Positions 23,835-31,759 of a stretch of DNA of 39,240 nt are shown here, piece after piece; position 1 is the first letter of the stretch, and each line of letters opens with the position of its first letter. The notes beneath the pieces were generated by a model. The model made no database searches. It saw only the letters and a list, made by a program, of their open reading frames with translations, and was not told the DNA's origin. The translations under genes were made by a program, and so were the position numbers. Location of the stretch: assembly GCA_035544515.1 (NCBI GenBank), contig DATKEG010000166.1, positions 1 to 39,240 of the forward strand, in the 5' to 3' direction. Source of the stretch: DATKEG01 sp035544515. GTDB taxonomy: Bacteria > Acidobacteriota > Vicinamibacteria > Fen-336.

Positions 23835-24970
23835 GCATGCGGCACGGCGGCGGGCGCGCCGCCGACCACACCGGCGAACAGATCTTCGTACCGTTCGCCG
23901 ATCCGCCGCCAGTCGAACCTCTCTTCGATCGTGGCGCGCGCCGCGCGGCCCAGGCGCTGGCGCAGGACCGCGTCCGCGACCAGGCGCTCGAGGGCCGCGG
24001 TCAGCCCGGCCAAGTCGGCGGGCGCCACGAGCAGGCCGTTCTTTTCGTGCTCGACCAGCCAGACGACACCGCCCACGCGGCTGGCCACGCAGGCGCAGCC
24101 GACCGACATCGCCTCCATCAGCGCGTTGGGCAGCCCCTCGGAGAGGGAGGGGAGGCAGAAGACGTCCATCTTCTTGAGGACCGAATACACGTCGCGGCGG
24201 AAGCCGAGGAAGCGCACGCCCGCAGAGGCTTCCAGCGCGCGCGGCCCGCTGGCCCCCACGAAGAACGTCCGCACGCCGGGGTGCCGCGCGTGGACGGCGT
24301 CCGCCGCGCGCAGCAGGAAGTCGGTGCCCTTCACGCTCTCCAGGCGGCCCACGTAGCCGATCCAGACCTCGCCCGGGGGCTTCTCCAGGTCGGCGGCGGG
24401 CGGAGCGGCATCCGCCTCCGCGAGGTCGGTGCCGTTGTGGATCACCTCGTGGTCGAGGCCGTAGCGGCGGGCGACGTCCTCCAGTCCTTCGTGCAGCAGC
24501 ACCACCTTGTCCGCCGCGCGCAGCAGGGGCACGCCGACCAGCCGCGCGTACAGCCACATCACCGCGGCCACGCCGCGATGGCGCGGGAACCAGTTGATGC
24601 CCGGGTAGGTGTCCGTGACGACAACCACCGGGCGGCCCAGCGCGCGCGCCACCAGCACGGACAGGCTGGTGAAGAACATGAACTTGCTGACCAGCACCAG
24701 GTCGGGCCGTTCGCGCCGGATGAAGCGGCCCACGCGCCAGAGCAGCGCGGGCGAGATCACGTAGTTGACGGGGTCGGGCAGGAGCCACCCGGGCGCGCTC
24801 ACGACCGTGAGCGACGGCGAGATCCTTTCCACGGCTTCGTCCCGTCCCGTGGTCAGGACGGTCACGTCGTGCCGGCGCGAGAGCTGGCGCGCGGCCATCA
24901 CCGCGCTGCCCATGGAGATCCTTCCCGCGAACGAATCGAGGAAATAGGGGGTCACGAGCAGGACCTTCAA
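23822..24970 (-). CDS. GT4 family glycosyltransferase
   Basis: A 382-aa GT-B enzyme, beginning LKVLLVTPYFLDSFAGRISMG. The donor domain includes IGYVGRLESVKGTDFLLRA, PSLSEGLPNALMEAMSVGCA with the E-x7-E pair, and SRVGGVVWLVEHEKNG. TTG 24970 overlaps the stop of the DUF2304 gene (TTGA); the open frame further upstream is DUF2304 sequence in another phase. It ends the nine-gene minus-strand run that starts with recG and meets the flippase gene head-on. Adjacent GT2 and DUF2304 genes suggest that these three act together on a polyprenyl-linked sugar, which is inference from order alone. Confidence 0.9.
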   Translation of the reverse strand: MKVLLVTPYFLDSFAGRISMGSAVMAARQLSRRHDVTVLTTGRDEAVERISPSLTVVSAPGWLLPDPVNYVISPALLWRVGRFIRRERPDLVLVSKFMFFTSLSVLVARALGRPVVVVTDTYPGINWFPRHRGVAAVMWLYARLVGVPLLRAADKVVLLHEGLEDVARRYGLDHEVIHNGTDLAEADAAPPAADLEKPPGEVWIGYVGRLESVKGTDFLLRAADAVHARHPGVRTFFVGASGPRALEASAGVRFLGFRRDVYSVLKKMDVFCLPSLSEGLPNALMEAMSVGCACVASRVGGVVWLVEHEKNGLLVAPADLAGLTAALERLVADAVLRQRLGRAARATIEERFDWRRIGERYEDLFAGVVGGAPAAVPHAYKR

Positions 24971-25299
24971 CGGCCGTCGTCCTGCTTCAGCGCCAGCTCG
25001 CGCACGAGGTCCAGCAGCCGCTTCTGCATCCGGCGCAGCTCGAGGTGGTTCAGGAAGAGGACCACCCATACCAGCATGAAGCCCAGGATCATGAAGAGGT
25101 CCATGACCCGGTTCACGTGCAGCCGCTGCACGAAGACGGCGACCGACTGGGGAAGGAGCACGGCCAGGGAGAAGCCGCTCCACACCGCGACCCACAGCGC
25201 CAGCTCGCCCAGGCGGATGGTGCGCCGGCGATAGCTGGTCCAGGTCCAGTACACCATCCCCAGCGCGAAGAGCAGGCTGACGATCTGGAGCTGGAGCAT
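24967..25299 (-). CDS. DUF2304 family membrane protein
   Basis: A 110-aa protein with three predicted helices: LQIVSLLFALGMVYWTWTSY, LALWVAVWSGFSLAVLLP and MDLFMILGFMLVWVVLFLNHL, followed by a basic amphipathic tail (LRRMQKRLLDLVRELAL). Size, topology and the RLGELALWVAVWSG segment match DUF2304, a family of unknown function found beside polyprenyl-phosphate GT2 enzymes and other glycosyltransferases. It starts 10 bases after the GT2 gene and overlaps the GT4 downstream by four bases. A role as membrane partner of the GT2 is plausible but not shown. Confidence 0.85.
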   Translation of the reverse strand: MLQLQIVSLLFALGMVYWTWTSYRRRTIRLGELALWVAVWSGFSLAVLLPQSVAVFVQRLHVNRVMDLFMILGFMLVWVVLFLNHLELRRMQKRLLDLVRELALKQDDGR

Positions 25300-25309
25300 G
25301 GCTTTTGCC

Positions 25310-25981
25310 CTAGAGGGTCAGCCGCCAGGCGGCGAGCTGGACCAGGAGCCGGAGGCCGTCGAGCACGGTCACGCCCTTGTAGGCGTCGTGATAGATGGCC
25401 CCGATCCGCACCTCGGTGTAGCGCAGCCGGGCCCGGCCCGCCCGCACGGCCATCTCCACGTCGGCGGCGTAGTCGCTGGCGTTCCAGGCCAGCACGGGGA
25501 ACGCCTCGGCGCGAAAGGCGCGATAGCCGCACCAGATGTCGTGGAGGTCGAGGGCGAAGAGCGCGTTGGTCCAGGCGTTGAGCACGCGGTTGCCGAACAG
25601 GCGCACCCAGGGCACCTTCCAGCCCAGGTCGCGCGCCGCGAAGGCGATGTCCACGTCCGTGAGCGCGCCCAGCAGGCGCGGGATCTCACCCGGCTCGTGC
25701 TGGCCGTCGCCGTCCATCAGCACGACGGCGCCGGCGCCCAGGGCCAGCGCCTTCTCGCAGCCCGTGCGCAGGGCCATGCCCTTGCCCAGGTTGATGGCGT
25801 GACGCACCAGCCGCGCGCCGCCCAGGAGCGAGCGGTCCACGGCCGGCCGAGACCCGTCGTCCACCACCACCACGCGGTCGAGGGGGACGTGGCGCGCGAC
25901 CTCGCGCAGCAACGGCCCGACCCGCGGGCCTTCGTTGTAGACCGGGATCACGACGAAGGCGCGGCGGGCGGGATCGTTCAC
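25310..25981 (-). CDS. GT2 glycosyltransferase (DPM1/polyprenyl-phosphate type)
   Basis: A 223-aa GT-A fold enzyme. AFVVIPVYNEGPRV opens the nucleotide-binding half, VVVVDDGS and VLMDGDGQHEPGEI (the DxD metal and donor motif) follow, and the acceptor-side region holds FGNRVLNAWTNALFALDLHDIWCGYRAF, as in DPM1-like enzymes. These transfer a sugar from a nucleotide donor to dolichyl- or undecaprenyl-phosphate on the cytoplasmic face. It lacks the C-terminal membrane anchor of DPMS/ArnC; the adjacent DUF2304 protein might supply it. The product could be the lipid-phosphate sugar used by the GT-C-like membrane proteins of the window. It starts 4 bases after the receiver gene. Confidence 0.9.
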   Translation of the reverse strand: MNDPARRAFVVIPVYNEGPRVGPLLREVARHVPLDRVVVVDDGSRPAVDRSLLGGARLVRHAINLGKGMALRTGCEKALALGAGAVVLMDGDGQHEPGEIPRLLGALTDVDIAFAARDLGWKVPWVRLFGNRVLNAWTNALFALDLHDIWCGYRAFRAEAFPVLAWNASDYAADVEMAVRAGRARLRYTEVRIGAIYHDAYKGVTVLDGLRLLVQLAAWRLTL

Positions 25982-25985
25982 GCGC

Positions 25986-26384
25986 TCACGGCCGCCGCAG
26001 GTGGATGATGCTCGTCACCACTTCGACCAGCTCCTCCGGCACCACCGGCTTGGGGACGTGGCTCTGGAAGCCGGCGCGGAGCGACTGCAGGCGGTCCTGC
26101 ACCAGGGAGTGGGCGGTCAGGGCGATGGCCGGGATGCGCCCGCCGTGCTCGGGCGGCAGCGCGCGCACCTTCCCGAGGAGCGCGTAGCCGTCTTCCTCGG
26201 GCATGGCGATGTCGCTGATGAGAATGTGGAACCGTTCCTTCTCGAGCGCCTCGAGCGCCTCGCGGGCCGACCCCGCGGAGGCGACCTCGGCCCCCGCGCG
26301 GCGCAGGACCCAGTCCAGCAGCTCCCGGGTGTCGAGGTCGTCGTCCACGACCAGGATCTTGAGCCCGTAGAGTTCCTTGCCCAT
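25986..26384 (-). CDS. Stand-alone response regulator receiver domain
   Basis: A 132-aa CheY-like receiver with no output domain. Asp14-Asp16 form the acidic metal pocket, Asp58 in ISDIAMPEEDGY is the phosphoacceptor, the conserved Thr is in ALTAHS and the Lys in HVPKPV. The ends of the protein match the domain limits, so nothing is truncated. Single-domain receivers act in phosphorelays or bind targets directly. No kinase is encoded nearby apart from the distant fragment at the left edge, whose partner is unknown. Its gene sits between an uncharacterised 115-aa protein and the GT2, with gaps of 9 and 4 bases, so it is probably co-expressed with both. Confidence 0.93.
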   Translation of the reverse strand: MGKELYGLKILVVDDDLDTRELLDWVLRRAGAEVASAGSAREALEALEKERFHILISDIAMPEEDGYALLGKVRALPPEHGGRIPAIALTAHSLVQDRLQSLRAGFQSHVPKPVVPEELVEVVTSIIHLRRP

Positions 26385-26393
26385 TGGCCAATT

Positions 26394-26741
26394 CTATGGG
26401 CCCTGGTCCTTCAAGGGGACGACACCCAGCGCTTCGAGCACGGTCCGCCCCGCCTCGTGCGCGAAGCGGTCCGCGTAGCTCGTGATCGGGCCGACCGTCT
26501 CGTCGCGCTCCATGCGCTCCACGCGGTGCATGGGATAGAAGACGGTGCAGAGCCCGATCATGGTCTCCTCGCCGCGCGCCTCCTGGCGCATCCAGTCGTC
26601 GAAGACGGTGAGGTCGAGCCCGCGCAGCACGATGCCCGCCGAGCTCACCGAGAGCAGCAGGCCCCACATCTTCTCCTTGGGCGCCTGCAGGTAGAGGACG
26701 ACCGGCGCGTGGGCGGCGAGCTCGAGGGCCGCGAGGTCCAC
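26394..26741 (-). CDS. Conserved small protein with possible Sm-like beta fold, function unknown
   Basis: A 115-aa protein I cannot assign to a named family. The N-terminal 60 residues alternate strand-like hydrophobic stretches: VVLYLQAPKEKMWGLLLSV, then AGIVLRGLDLTVFDDWM. The spacing of a short charged turn followed by G-[IV]-[VL]-L-x-G-x-D recalls Hfq/Sm-type beta barrels, a resemblance only. The middle holds EARGEETMIGLCTVFYPMHRVERMERDE, with an acidic/arginine cluster, and a helix ends the protein. GTG 26741 begins 2 bases after the aspartate aminotransferase stop, with GAGG immediately before. Tight packing between that gene and the receiver suggests co-translation. Confidence 0.7.
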   Translation of the reverse strand: MDLAALELAAHAPVVLYLQAPKEKMWGLLLSVSSAGIVLRGLDLTVFDDWMRQEARGEETMIGLCTVFYPMHRVERMERDETVGPITSYADRFAHEAGRTVLEALGVVPLKDQGP

Positions 26742-26743
26742 CC

Positions 26744-27967
26744 TCAGCCGGCTCCCAGGCCCGCCAGGAAGGCCGCCAACCGGCGCGCGCCCTCCTGCAG
26801 GTCGTCCATGGACCGCGCGAAGGAGATCCGCAGGTAGCCCGGTGCGCCGAAGCCCTCGCCCGGCACCACCGCCACCTTCTGCTCCTCCAGCAGGCGACTG
26901 GCCAGCTCGAGCGTGGTGGGCACCTTCGCTCCCAGGTGGCGCGCGACGTTGGGGAAGAGGTAGAACGCCCCGCCGGGCAGCGCGCACGACACTTTCGGCA
27001 GGGCGGCCACCACGCCGTGGATGAAGTCGCGACGCCGCCGGTACTCCTGCGACATCTCCTGCACGAACCTCTGCGGCCCGGTCAGCGCCTCCACCGCCCC
27101 GGCCTGCGCGAAGGCCGCCGGGCACTGCGTGCTGTGGGAGATGAGCGCGGCGGAGGCGTCCACCAGCGGCCGCGGGCCCAGGATCCAGCCGATGCGCCAG
27201 CCGGTCATGCAGTACGTCTTGGAGGCCGTGCCCATGATCACGAAGCGGTCCGGTATGGAGTCGCGCAGCGCGGGGAGCGCGCTCTCCGGCCCCTTGCCGA
27301 AGAGGAGCTTCGCGTACGTGTCGTCGTAGAGCACGGTGAACTTGCGGCGCTGGGCCATGTCCCCGATCACGAGCAGGTCCTCGGCATCCATCACGGCGCC
27401 CGTGGGGTTGCAGGGGCTGTTCAGGATGACGGCCTTGGTCTTCGGGCTCGTGGCCTTGCTGATCATCCGCGCCGTGACCTTGAAGCCCTCCTTCTCCTGC
27501 GCCTGCACCAGGATGGGGCGCGCGCCGGCCAGGCGCACCGCCTCGGAGAAGGTCGGCCAATACGGGGTCGGGATGATCACCTCGTCGCCGCGGTCGAGCA
27601 GCGCCTGGCAGGTGAGGTACAGCGCGTGTTTCCCGCCCGTGGCGATCACCACCTCGGAGGGCGCGAACTCGAGCTGGTAGTCCTTGCGGTAGCGTTCGGC
27701 CACCGCCGCGCGCAGCTCCGGGATCCCCGCCGCCTGCGTGTAGCGCGTCTTGCCGGCCTGCAGGGCGGCGGTGGCCGCGGCCGAGATGTGGGCGGGCGTC
27801 GGCTGGTCGGGCTCGCCCACGCTGAAGTCGAGCACCCGCTCGCCCTTCGCCTTCATGGCCGCCGCGCGCTGCGCCACGGCCACCGTGGGCGACACGTCGA
27901 GCGAGAGCGCCTTCTTCGAGAGGTCCACGGCCGAGCCGTCTTCCACCCTGGCCATCGCGCGGCTCAA
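26744..27967 (-). CDS. aspC: Pyridoxal-phosphate aspartate aminotransferase (class I, Ib subgroup)
   Basis: A 407-aa transaminase converting aspartate and 2-oxoglutarate to oxaloacetate and glutamate; prephenate or other substrates are possible in this subgroup. VLDFSVGEPDQPTPAHI is the N-terminal signature, ATGGKHALYLTCQALLDRGD the cofactor segment, LNSPCNPTGAV the substrate motif, YDDTYAKLLF supplies the PLP Asp/Tyr pair, and GTASKTYCMTGWRIGW carries the Schiff-base lysine and an arginine. The start is TTG 27967, which overlaps the coaD stop (TTGA) and has GGAGG five bases upstream; an in-frame ATG at 27955 would shorten it by four residues and lacks a good ribosome binding site. It belongs to the recG-rsmD-coaD run. 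Confidence 0.93.
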   Translation of the reverse strand: MSRAMARVEDGSAVDLSKKALSLDVSPTVAVAQRAAAMKAKGERVLDFSVGEPDQPTPAHISAAATAALQAGKTRYTQAAGIPELRAAVAERYRKDYQLEFAPSEVVIATGGKHALYLTCQALLDRGDEVIIPTPYWPTFSEAVRLAGARPILVQAQEKEGFKVTARMISKATSPKTKAVILNSPCNPTGAVMDAEDLLVIGDMAQRRKFTVLYDDTYAKLLFGKGPESALPALRDSIPDRFVIMGTASKTYCMTGWRIGWILGPRPLVDASAALISHSTQCPAAFAQAGAVEALTGPQRFVQEMSQEYRRRRDFIHGVVAALPKVSCALPGGAFYLFPNVARHLGAKVPTTLELASRLLEEQKVAVVPGEGFGAPGYLRISFARSMDDLQEGARRLAAFLAGLGAG

Positions 27968-28482
27968 CCCCGCCTCCGCCGCTCCGGGGGCTCGCCGTAT
28001 TTGTCGCGCAGACGCCGCTCCACGACCGGCGGCACCAGTCCCGTCACCCTGGCCCCCAGCTGCACCACCTCCTTCACCAGCCGGGAAGAGACGTACGAGT
28101 AGCTTTCCGCGGGCATCATGAACACGGTCTCGATGCGGGCATTCAGCCGCCGGTTCATGAGCGCCATCTGGAACTCGTATTCGAAATCCGAGATGGCGCG
28201 CAGGCCGCGGACGATGACCGAGGCGCCCAGCTTCTCGGCGTAGTCGACGAGCAGCCCGGAGAAGGTGTCCACCGTGACCCGCGCGTTGCCGTCGTAGTGC
28301 TCGCGGATGATCTCGAGGCGCTCCTCCACCGTGAACAGGGGCTGCTTCTCGGGGTTGAGCAGGATGGCGATCGTGACCTCGTCGAACACGGACAGGCCGC
28401 GCTCGATGATGTCCACGTGCCCGTTCGTCATGGGGTCGAAGGACCCCGGGAACACGGCCAGGGACTTGCCGGTCTGGTTCAT
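27964..28482 (-). CDS. coaD: Phosphopantetheine adenylyltransferase
   Basis: Fourth step of coenzyme A synthesis: transfers AMP from ATP to 4'-phosphopantetheine. The 172-aa length is close to the family norm of about 160. GSFDPMTNGHVDIIERG holds the nucleotidyltransferase TxGH motif, VRGLRAISDFEYEFQMALMNR is the conserved middle segment, and ESYSYVSSRLVKEVVQLGA corresponds to the ISSTxVR region. ATG 28482 is preceded by GGGAGGC and overlaps the rsmD stop (ATGA); the open frame upstream of it is rsmD sequence out of phase. The basic tail (ERRRRG) is dispensable in appearance. The rsmD-coaD order is common in many bacteria. Confidence 0.97.
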   Translation of the reverse strand: MNQTGKSLAVFPGSFDPMTNGHVDIIERGLSVFDEVTIAILLNPEKQPLFTVEERLEIIREHYDGNARVTVDTFSGLLVDYAEKLGASVIVRGLRAISDFEYEFQMALMNRRLNARIETVFMMPAESYSYVSSRLVKEVVQLGARVTGLVPPVVERRLRDKYGEPPERRRRG

Positions 28483-29036
28483 GCCTCCCGCCGGTAGAAG
28501 CTGAGTCGATGATCGCCGATCCGGACCGAGCGGGCCCGGACGAGGCGGCCTATTCTCTCCGGTAGCTCGCGTTTGTGGAAGTGCTCGGCCACCACGACCC
28601 CGCCCTCGGCCAGGAGCCGCTCGCCCGCCCGCTCCAGGAGCGGCTCGTAGAGGTCGCTTTCGTAGGGCGGGTCCAGGAAGACGACGTCGAACGTCCGCCC
28701 GGTCGCGGCCAGTCCCGCGGCGGCGGTCAAGGCCTCCTGCCGGAACACCTCCACCTCGCCCCCCAGGCGGGACAAGGCGGCGGCGTTGGCGCGGATGGCC
28801 TCGACCGCGCCCGCGCTGCGGTCGACCAGCACGACGCGCGCGGCCCCGCGCGAGAGCGCCTCCAGGCCGACGCCGCCGCCGCCGGCGCACAGGTCCAGGA
28901 AGCGCGACCCGGGGACCTCCGGCGCCAGGATGTCGAACAGCGTCTGCCGCACGCGCGCGCCGGTGGGACGCGTGTCCGGGCCCGGCGGCGACTTGAGCCG
29001 GCGTCCGCGGCCCTGTCCGCCGATGACGCGCGTCAC
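28479..29036 (-). CDS. rsmD: 16S rRNA (guanine966-N2)-methyltransferase
   Basis: A 185-aa RNA methyltransferase that modifies G966 of 16S rRNA. It begins TRVIGGQGRGRRLKSP, as RsmD proteins do, and has TRPTGARVRQTLFDIL, the SAM motif FLDLCAGGGGVGLEALSRG and the catalytic DPPY motif in FDVVFLDPPYESDLY. GTG 29036 overlaps the recG stop (GTGA); longer forms of this frame would run inside recG. Its own stop overlaps coaD. The three-gene series recG-rsmD-coaD is a familiar arrangement, so both assignments support each other. Confidence 0.95.
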   Translation of the reverse strand: MTRVIGGQGRGRRLKSPPGPDTRPTGARVRQTLFDILAPEVPGSRFLDLCAGGGGVGLEALSRGAARVVLVDRSAGAVEAIRANAAALSRLGGEVEVFRQEALTAAAGLAATGRTFDVVFLDPPYESDLYEPLLERAGERLLAEGGVVVAEHFHKRELPERIGRLVRARSVRIGDHRLSFYRREA

Positions 29037-31135
29037 CCCACCCTCGCCAGGCCGAAGCGCCGCTCCCATTCGCCCCCCTCCAGGAAGGCGCGCAGGGGAT
29101 CGGATGGAGCGCGCGCGGCGAGACCCTCCGCGCAACGGAACGCCTCCTGCCGAGCGCGCTCGAGCAGCGCCTGGTCGCGGACGAGCCGGCTCACGCGGAA
29201 CGTGGGCATTCCCCACTGCCGCGTGCCGAAGAAATCGCCCGCGCCCCGGATCTCCAGGTCCTTCTCCGCGATCAGGAAGCCGTCGTCGGTCCGCACCAGG
29301 ACGTCGAGGCGTTCGCGCGCGTCGTCCGAGAGCCGTCCGTGGCTGACCAGGACGCACTGCGAGGCGGCCGCGCCCCGTCCCACCCGGCCGCGGAGCTGGT
29401 GCAGCTGGGCGAGGCCGAAGCGCTCGGCGTGCTCGACGATCATCAGGGTGGCGTTGGGCACGTCCACACCCACCTCGATGACGGTAGTGGCCACGAGGAC
29501 GTCGAGCGCGCCGGCGGCGAAGGCGGCCATCACCGCCTCCTTCTCCGCGCTCTTGAGGCGGCCGTGCAGCAGCCCGACGCGGGCGCCGGGCAGGGCGGCC
29601 GTCCACTCCCGCGCCATCTGCGTCGCGGCCTTGACGTCCTCGAGCTTCTCCGACTCCTCGATCAGCGGGTACACCACGTAGGCCTGCCGGCCGGCCTCGA
29701 CCTGCCGCCGCACGGCGTCCACGACGCTCCTGCGGTCGCTCGCGGGCCGCCGCGTGGTCACGATCGGCGTGCGTCCGGGCGGCCGCTCGTCGAGCACGGA
29801 CGCGTCGAGGTCGCCGTAGGCGGTGAGGGCCAGCGTGCGCGGGATGGGCGTCGCGGTCATGACCAGCACGTCGGCCTCGTAGCCCTTGCGCCGCAGGTCC
29901 TCGCGCTGCAGCACGCCGAAACGGTGCTGCTCGTCCACCACGGCCAGGCCCAGGCGGTGGAAGCCCACACCCTCCTGGATGAGCGCGTGAGTGCCCACCG
30001 CGATCTGCGCCTCGCCCGAGGCCAGGCGGGCGTGGGCCGCCGCGCGTTCCCTGGCCTTGGCGAGCGCCCCGGACGTGACCAGCTCGACGCGGTAAGGGCA
30101 CCGCGCGAGCAGGCGCTGGAGGGTCAGGAAGTGCTGCTCGGCCAGGATCTCGGTGGGGGCCATGAACGCGGCCTGGTAGCCGTTCTCGATCGCGATGACC
30201 ATGGCCAGGAGCGCCACCACCGTCTTGCCCGAGCCGACGTCGCCCTGCAGCAGGCGGTTCATGGGGTGCGGCGCCTGCATGTCGTCCGCGATCTCGCGCA
30301 GCACGCGCTTCTGCGCCGCGGTGAGGTGGAAGGGCAGGATGCGCTTGACCGCGTCGCGCGTACGGTCGGTGATCTCGAAGGCCACGCCCCGGAGCGTGCG
30401 CCGCCCCTCCCGGCGCAGGGCGAGGCCGAGCTGGAAGAGGAACATCTCCTCCAGGATGAGGCGCACGTGGGCGGGGCTGCGCGCCGCCTCGAGCCTTTCC
30501 ACCTCCAGCTCCGGCGGAGGCCGGTGCACTTCCCGCAACGCCTGGCCGCGGCCGACGACGCCCAGGCTCTCGCGCACGTCCGGCGGCAGCGGATCGGGCA
30601 GTTCCGCGGGCACCTCGTCGGCCAGGTGCGCCAGGGCGCGGCGCAGCGCCTTGCCGCTGAGCGGCCCGAGCTTCTCGTAGACGGGTACGATCCGGCCGGT
30701 GTGGACGCCGGGCGCGTCCTCCACCTCGATCGTCTCGTACTGCGGCGAGGAGAGCATGAGCCCGCCGCCCCCGTACGTGTCCCGCTCGACCGTCCCGTAG
30801 AGCACGACCCTCTGTCCCCGGGGCAGGACCTCGCGCAGGAACGGCTGGTTGAACCAGAGGGCCTTGAGGCGCCCGCTCGCGTCCTCGAGCCGGACCTCGA
30901 AAAGCGCCATCCGCCGCGCGCGCCGCAAGCCCGCCACGGCCACCACCCCGCTGACGCAGGCCGTCAGGCCCGGCCGCAGGTCCGCGATCCGCGCGAAGCT
31001 CCGCCGGTCCTCGTAACGCAGGGGCAGGTGGAAGAGCAGGTCCTCCACCGTGCGCACGCCGGCCTTGACCAGGGCGGCCGCACGCTGCGGGCCGACGCCC
31101 CTGACGAACTGCACGGGTGCGTTCAGGTCGAACAT
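29033..31135 (-). CDS. recG: ATP-dependent DNA helicase RecG
   Basis: A 700-aa branch-migrating helicase that regresses stalled forks and processes Holliday junctions. The N-terminal wedge/OB domain runs from FVRGVGPQRAAALVKAG to about residue 230. Helicase motifs follow: Walker A in LLQGDVGSGKTVVALLAM, DEQH box in VVDEQHRFGV, motif III in TATPIPRTLALTAYGDLD, and motifs V and VI (ATTVIEVGVDVPNATLM, LRGRVGRG). The C-terminal segment with DDGFLIAEKDLEIRGAGDFFGTRQ is a RecG hallmark. I used ATG 31135; a GTG at 31141 is the alternative and adds two residues. It is the first gene of the nine-gene minus-strand run, so its promoter lies in 31136-31323. Confidence 0.97.
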   Translation of the reverse strand: MFDLNAPVQFVRGVGPQRAAALVKAGVRTVEDLLFHLPLRYEDRRSFARIADLRPGLTACVSGVVAVAGLRRARRMALFEVRLEDASGRLKALWFNQPFLREVLPRGQRVVLYGTVERDTYGGGGLMLSSPQYETIEVEDAPGVHTGRIVPVYEKLGPLSGKALRRALAHLADEVPAELPDPLPPDVRESLGVVGRGQALREVHRPPPELEVERLEAARSPAHVRLILEEMFLFQLGLALRREGRRTLRGVAFEITDRTRDAVKRILPFHLTAAQKRVLREIADDMQAPHPMNRLLQGDVGSGKTVVALLAMVIAIENGYQAAFMAPTEILAEQHFLTLQRLLARCPYRVELVTSGALAKARERAAAHARLASGEAQIAVGTHALIQEGVGFHRLGLAVVDEQHRFGVLQREDLRRKGYEADVLVMTATPIPRTLALTAYGDLDASVLDERPPGRTPIVTTRRPASDRRSVVDAVRRQVEAGRQAYVVYPLIEESEKLEDVKAATQMAREWTAALPGARVGLLHGRLKSAEKEAVMAAFAAGALDVLVATTVIEVGVDVPNATLMIVEHAERFGLAQLHQLRGRVGRGAAASQCVLVSHGRLSDDARERLDVLVRTDDGFLIAEKDLEIRGAGDFFGTRQWGMPTFRVSRLVRDQALLERARQEAFRCAEGLAARAPSDPLRAFLEGGEWERRFGLARVG

Positions 31136-31246
31136 GGCCACGGATCGCGCGCACCAGCATACGCGGCGGGGCGGCGCCGGCAGGCCCGCGCCGTCATGTC
31201 CCCTCGACCCGGGGTAGTGGGGTCGCGCGAAGCACGGTGGGTCAAA

Positions 31247-31262
31247 CTCGTTCCGGAACGAG
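31247..31262. promoter_or_regulatory. Perfect 16-bp palindrome between recG and a secreted-protein gene
   Basis: CTCGTTCC at 31247-31254 is followed directly by its reverse complement GGAACGAG at 31255-31262. The site is 62 bases before the plus-strand ATG at 31324 and 112 bases before the recG start, so a dimeric repressor could control either. A nearby 6-bp dyad (CGACCC 31205-31210, GGGTCG 31220-31225) lies closer to recG. Confidence 0.45.
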
Positions 31263-31323
31263 CCCTCTCGACTGGACTGGCGGGCCGGGCCGTCTCATGA
31301 TCCGGACAACCACGAGGAGGGCC

Positions 31324-31749
31324 ATGAAGCGAACGCTCGCCACGTCACTGGTCGTGCTGGCCGCACTGACGTCCGCCGCGCCGAGGTGGAACCCGCAGAC
31401 GAAGAAGGGCCCCGGCCACGCCCGGGTCTCGCTCTACCGCGTGGCCCCCGGGCAGCAGCTCGCGTTCCTGAACTGGCTGGCCGCGCGCGAGGAGGTGGCT
31501 AAGGAGGCGGGCATCCCCGCCGGGCAGCTCTACGCGCACCTGGACGGCGACTCCTGGGACTACCTGCTGATCGCGCCCGTCACGTCGTCCGAGCAGGACG
31601 GGAAGTTCGACGCGATCGCGGCCCGGAAGTCGGTCAAGACGGGCTTCGCCGCCTCGCTGCAGTTCCGCGACTTCCTCACCTTCCACACGGACACGCTCGT
31701 CAGCGGCCCGATCACCGCCGCGGACCTGGTGGCCGAGGCCGCGAAGTGA
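31324..31749 (+). CDS. Secreted protein with possible dimeric ferredoxin-like fold, function unknown
   Basis: A 141-aa exported protein. The N-terminus (MKRTLATSLVVLAALTSAAP) is a signal peptide with cleavage near Ala18. The mature part of about 120 residues has the alternating strand-helix-strand pattern of alpha/beta-barrel (Dabb/ABM/NIPSNAP-like) domains: HARVSLYRVAPGQQLAFLNW, then SWDYLLIAPVTSS, a helix, and FRDFLTFHTDTLVSGP. This fold match is tentative and no catalytic residues stand out. ATG 31324 has CGAGGAGGG immediately upstream, a strong ribosome binding site. The gene is divergent from recG and convergent with the next secreted protein 10 bases further on. Confidence 0.75.
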   Translation: MKRTLATSLVVLAALTSAAPRWNPQTKKGPGHARVSLYRVAPGQQLAFLNWLAAREEVAKEAGIPAGQLYAHLDGDSWDYLLIAPVTSSEQDGKFDAIAARKSVKTGFAASLQFRDFLTFHTDTLVSGPITAADLVAEAAK

Positions 31750-31759
31750 GCGGCCAGGC

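Noticed and set aside
31255..31295. ECF-type promoter GGAAC ... CGTCT before the secreted-protein gene
   Set aside because: The spacing is about 31 bases, far from the 16-17 required; GGAAC is explained by the palindrome.
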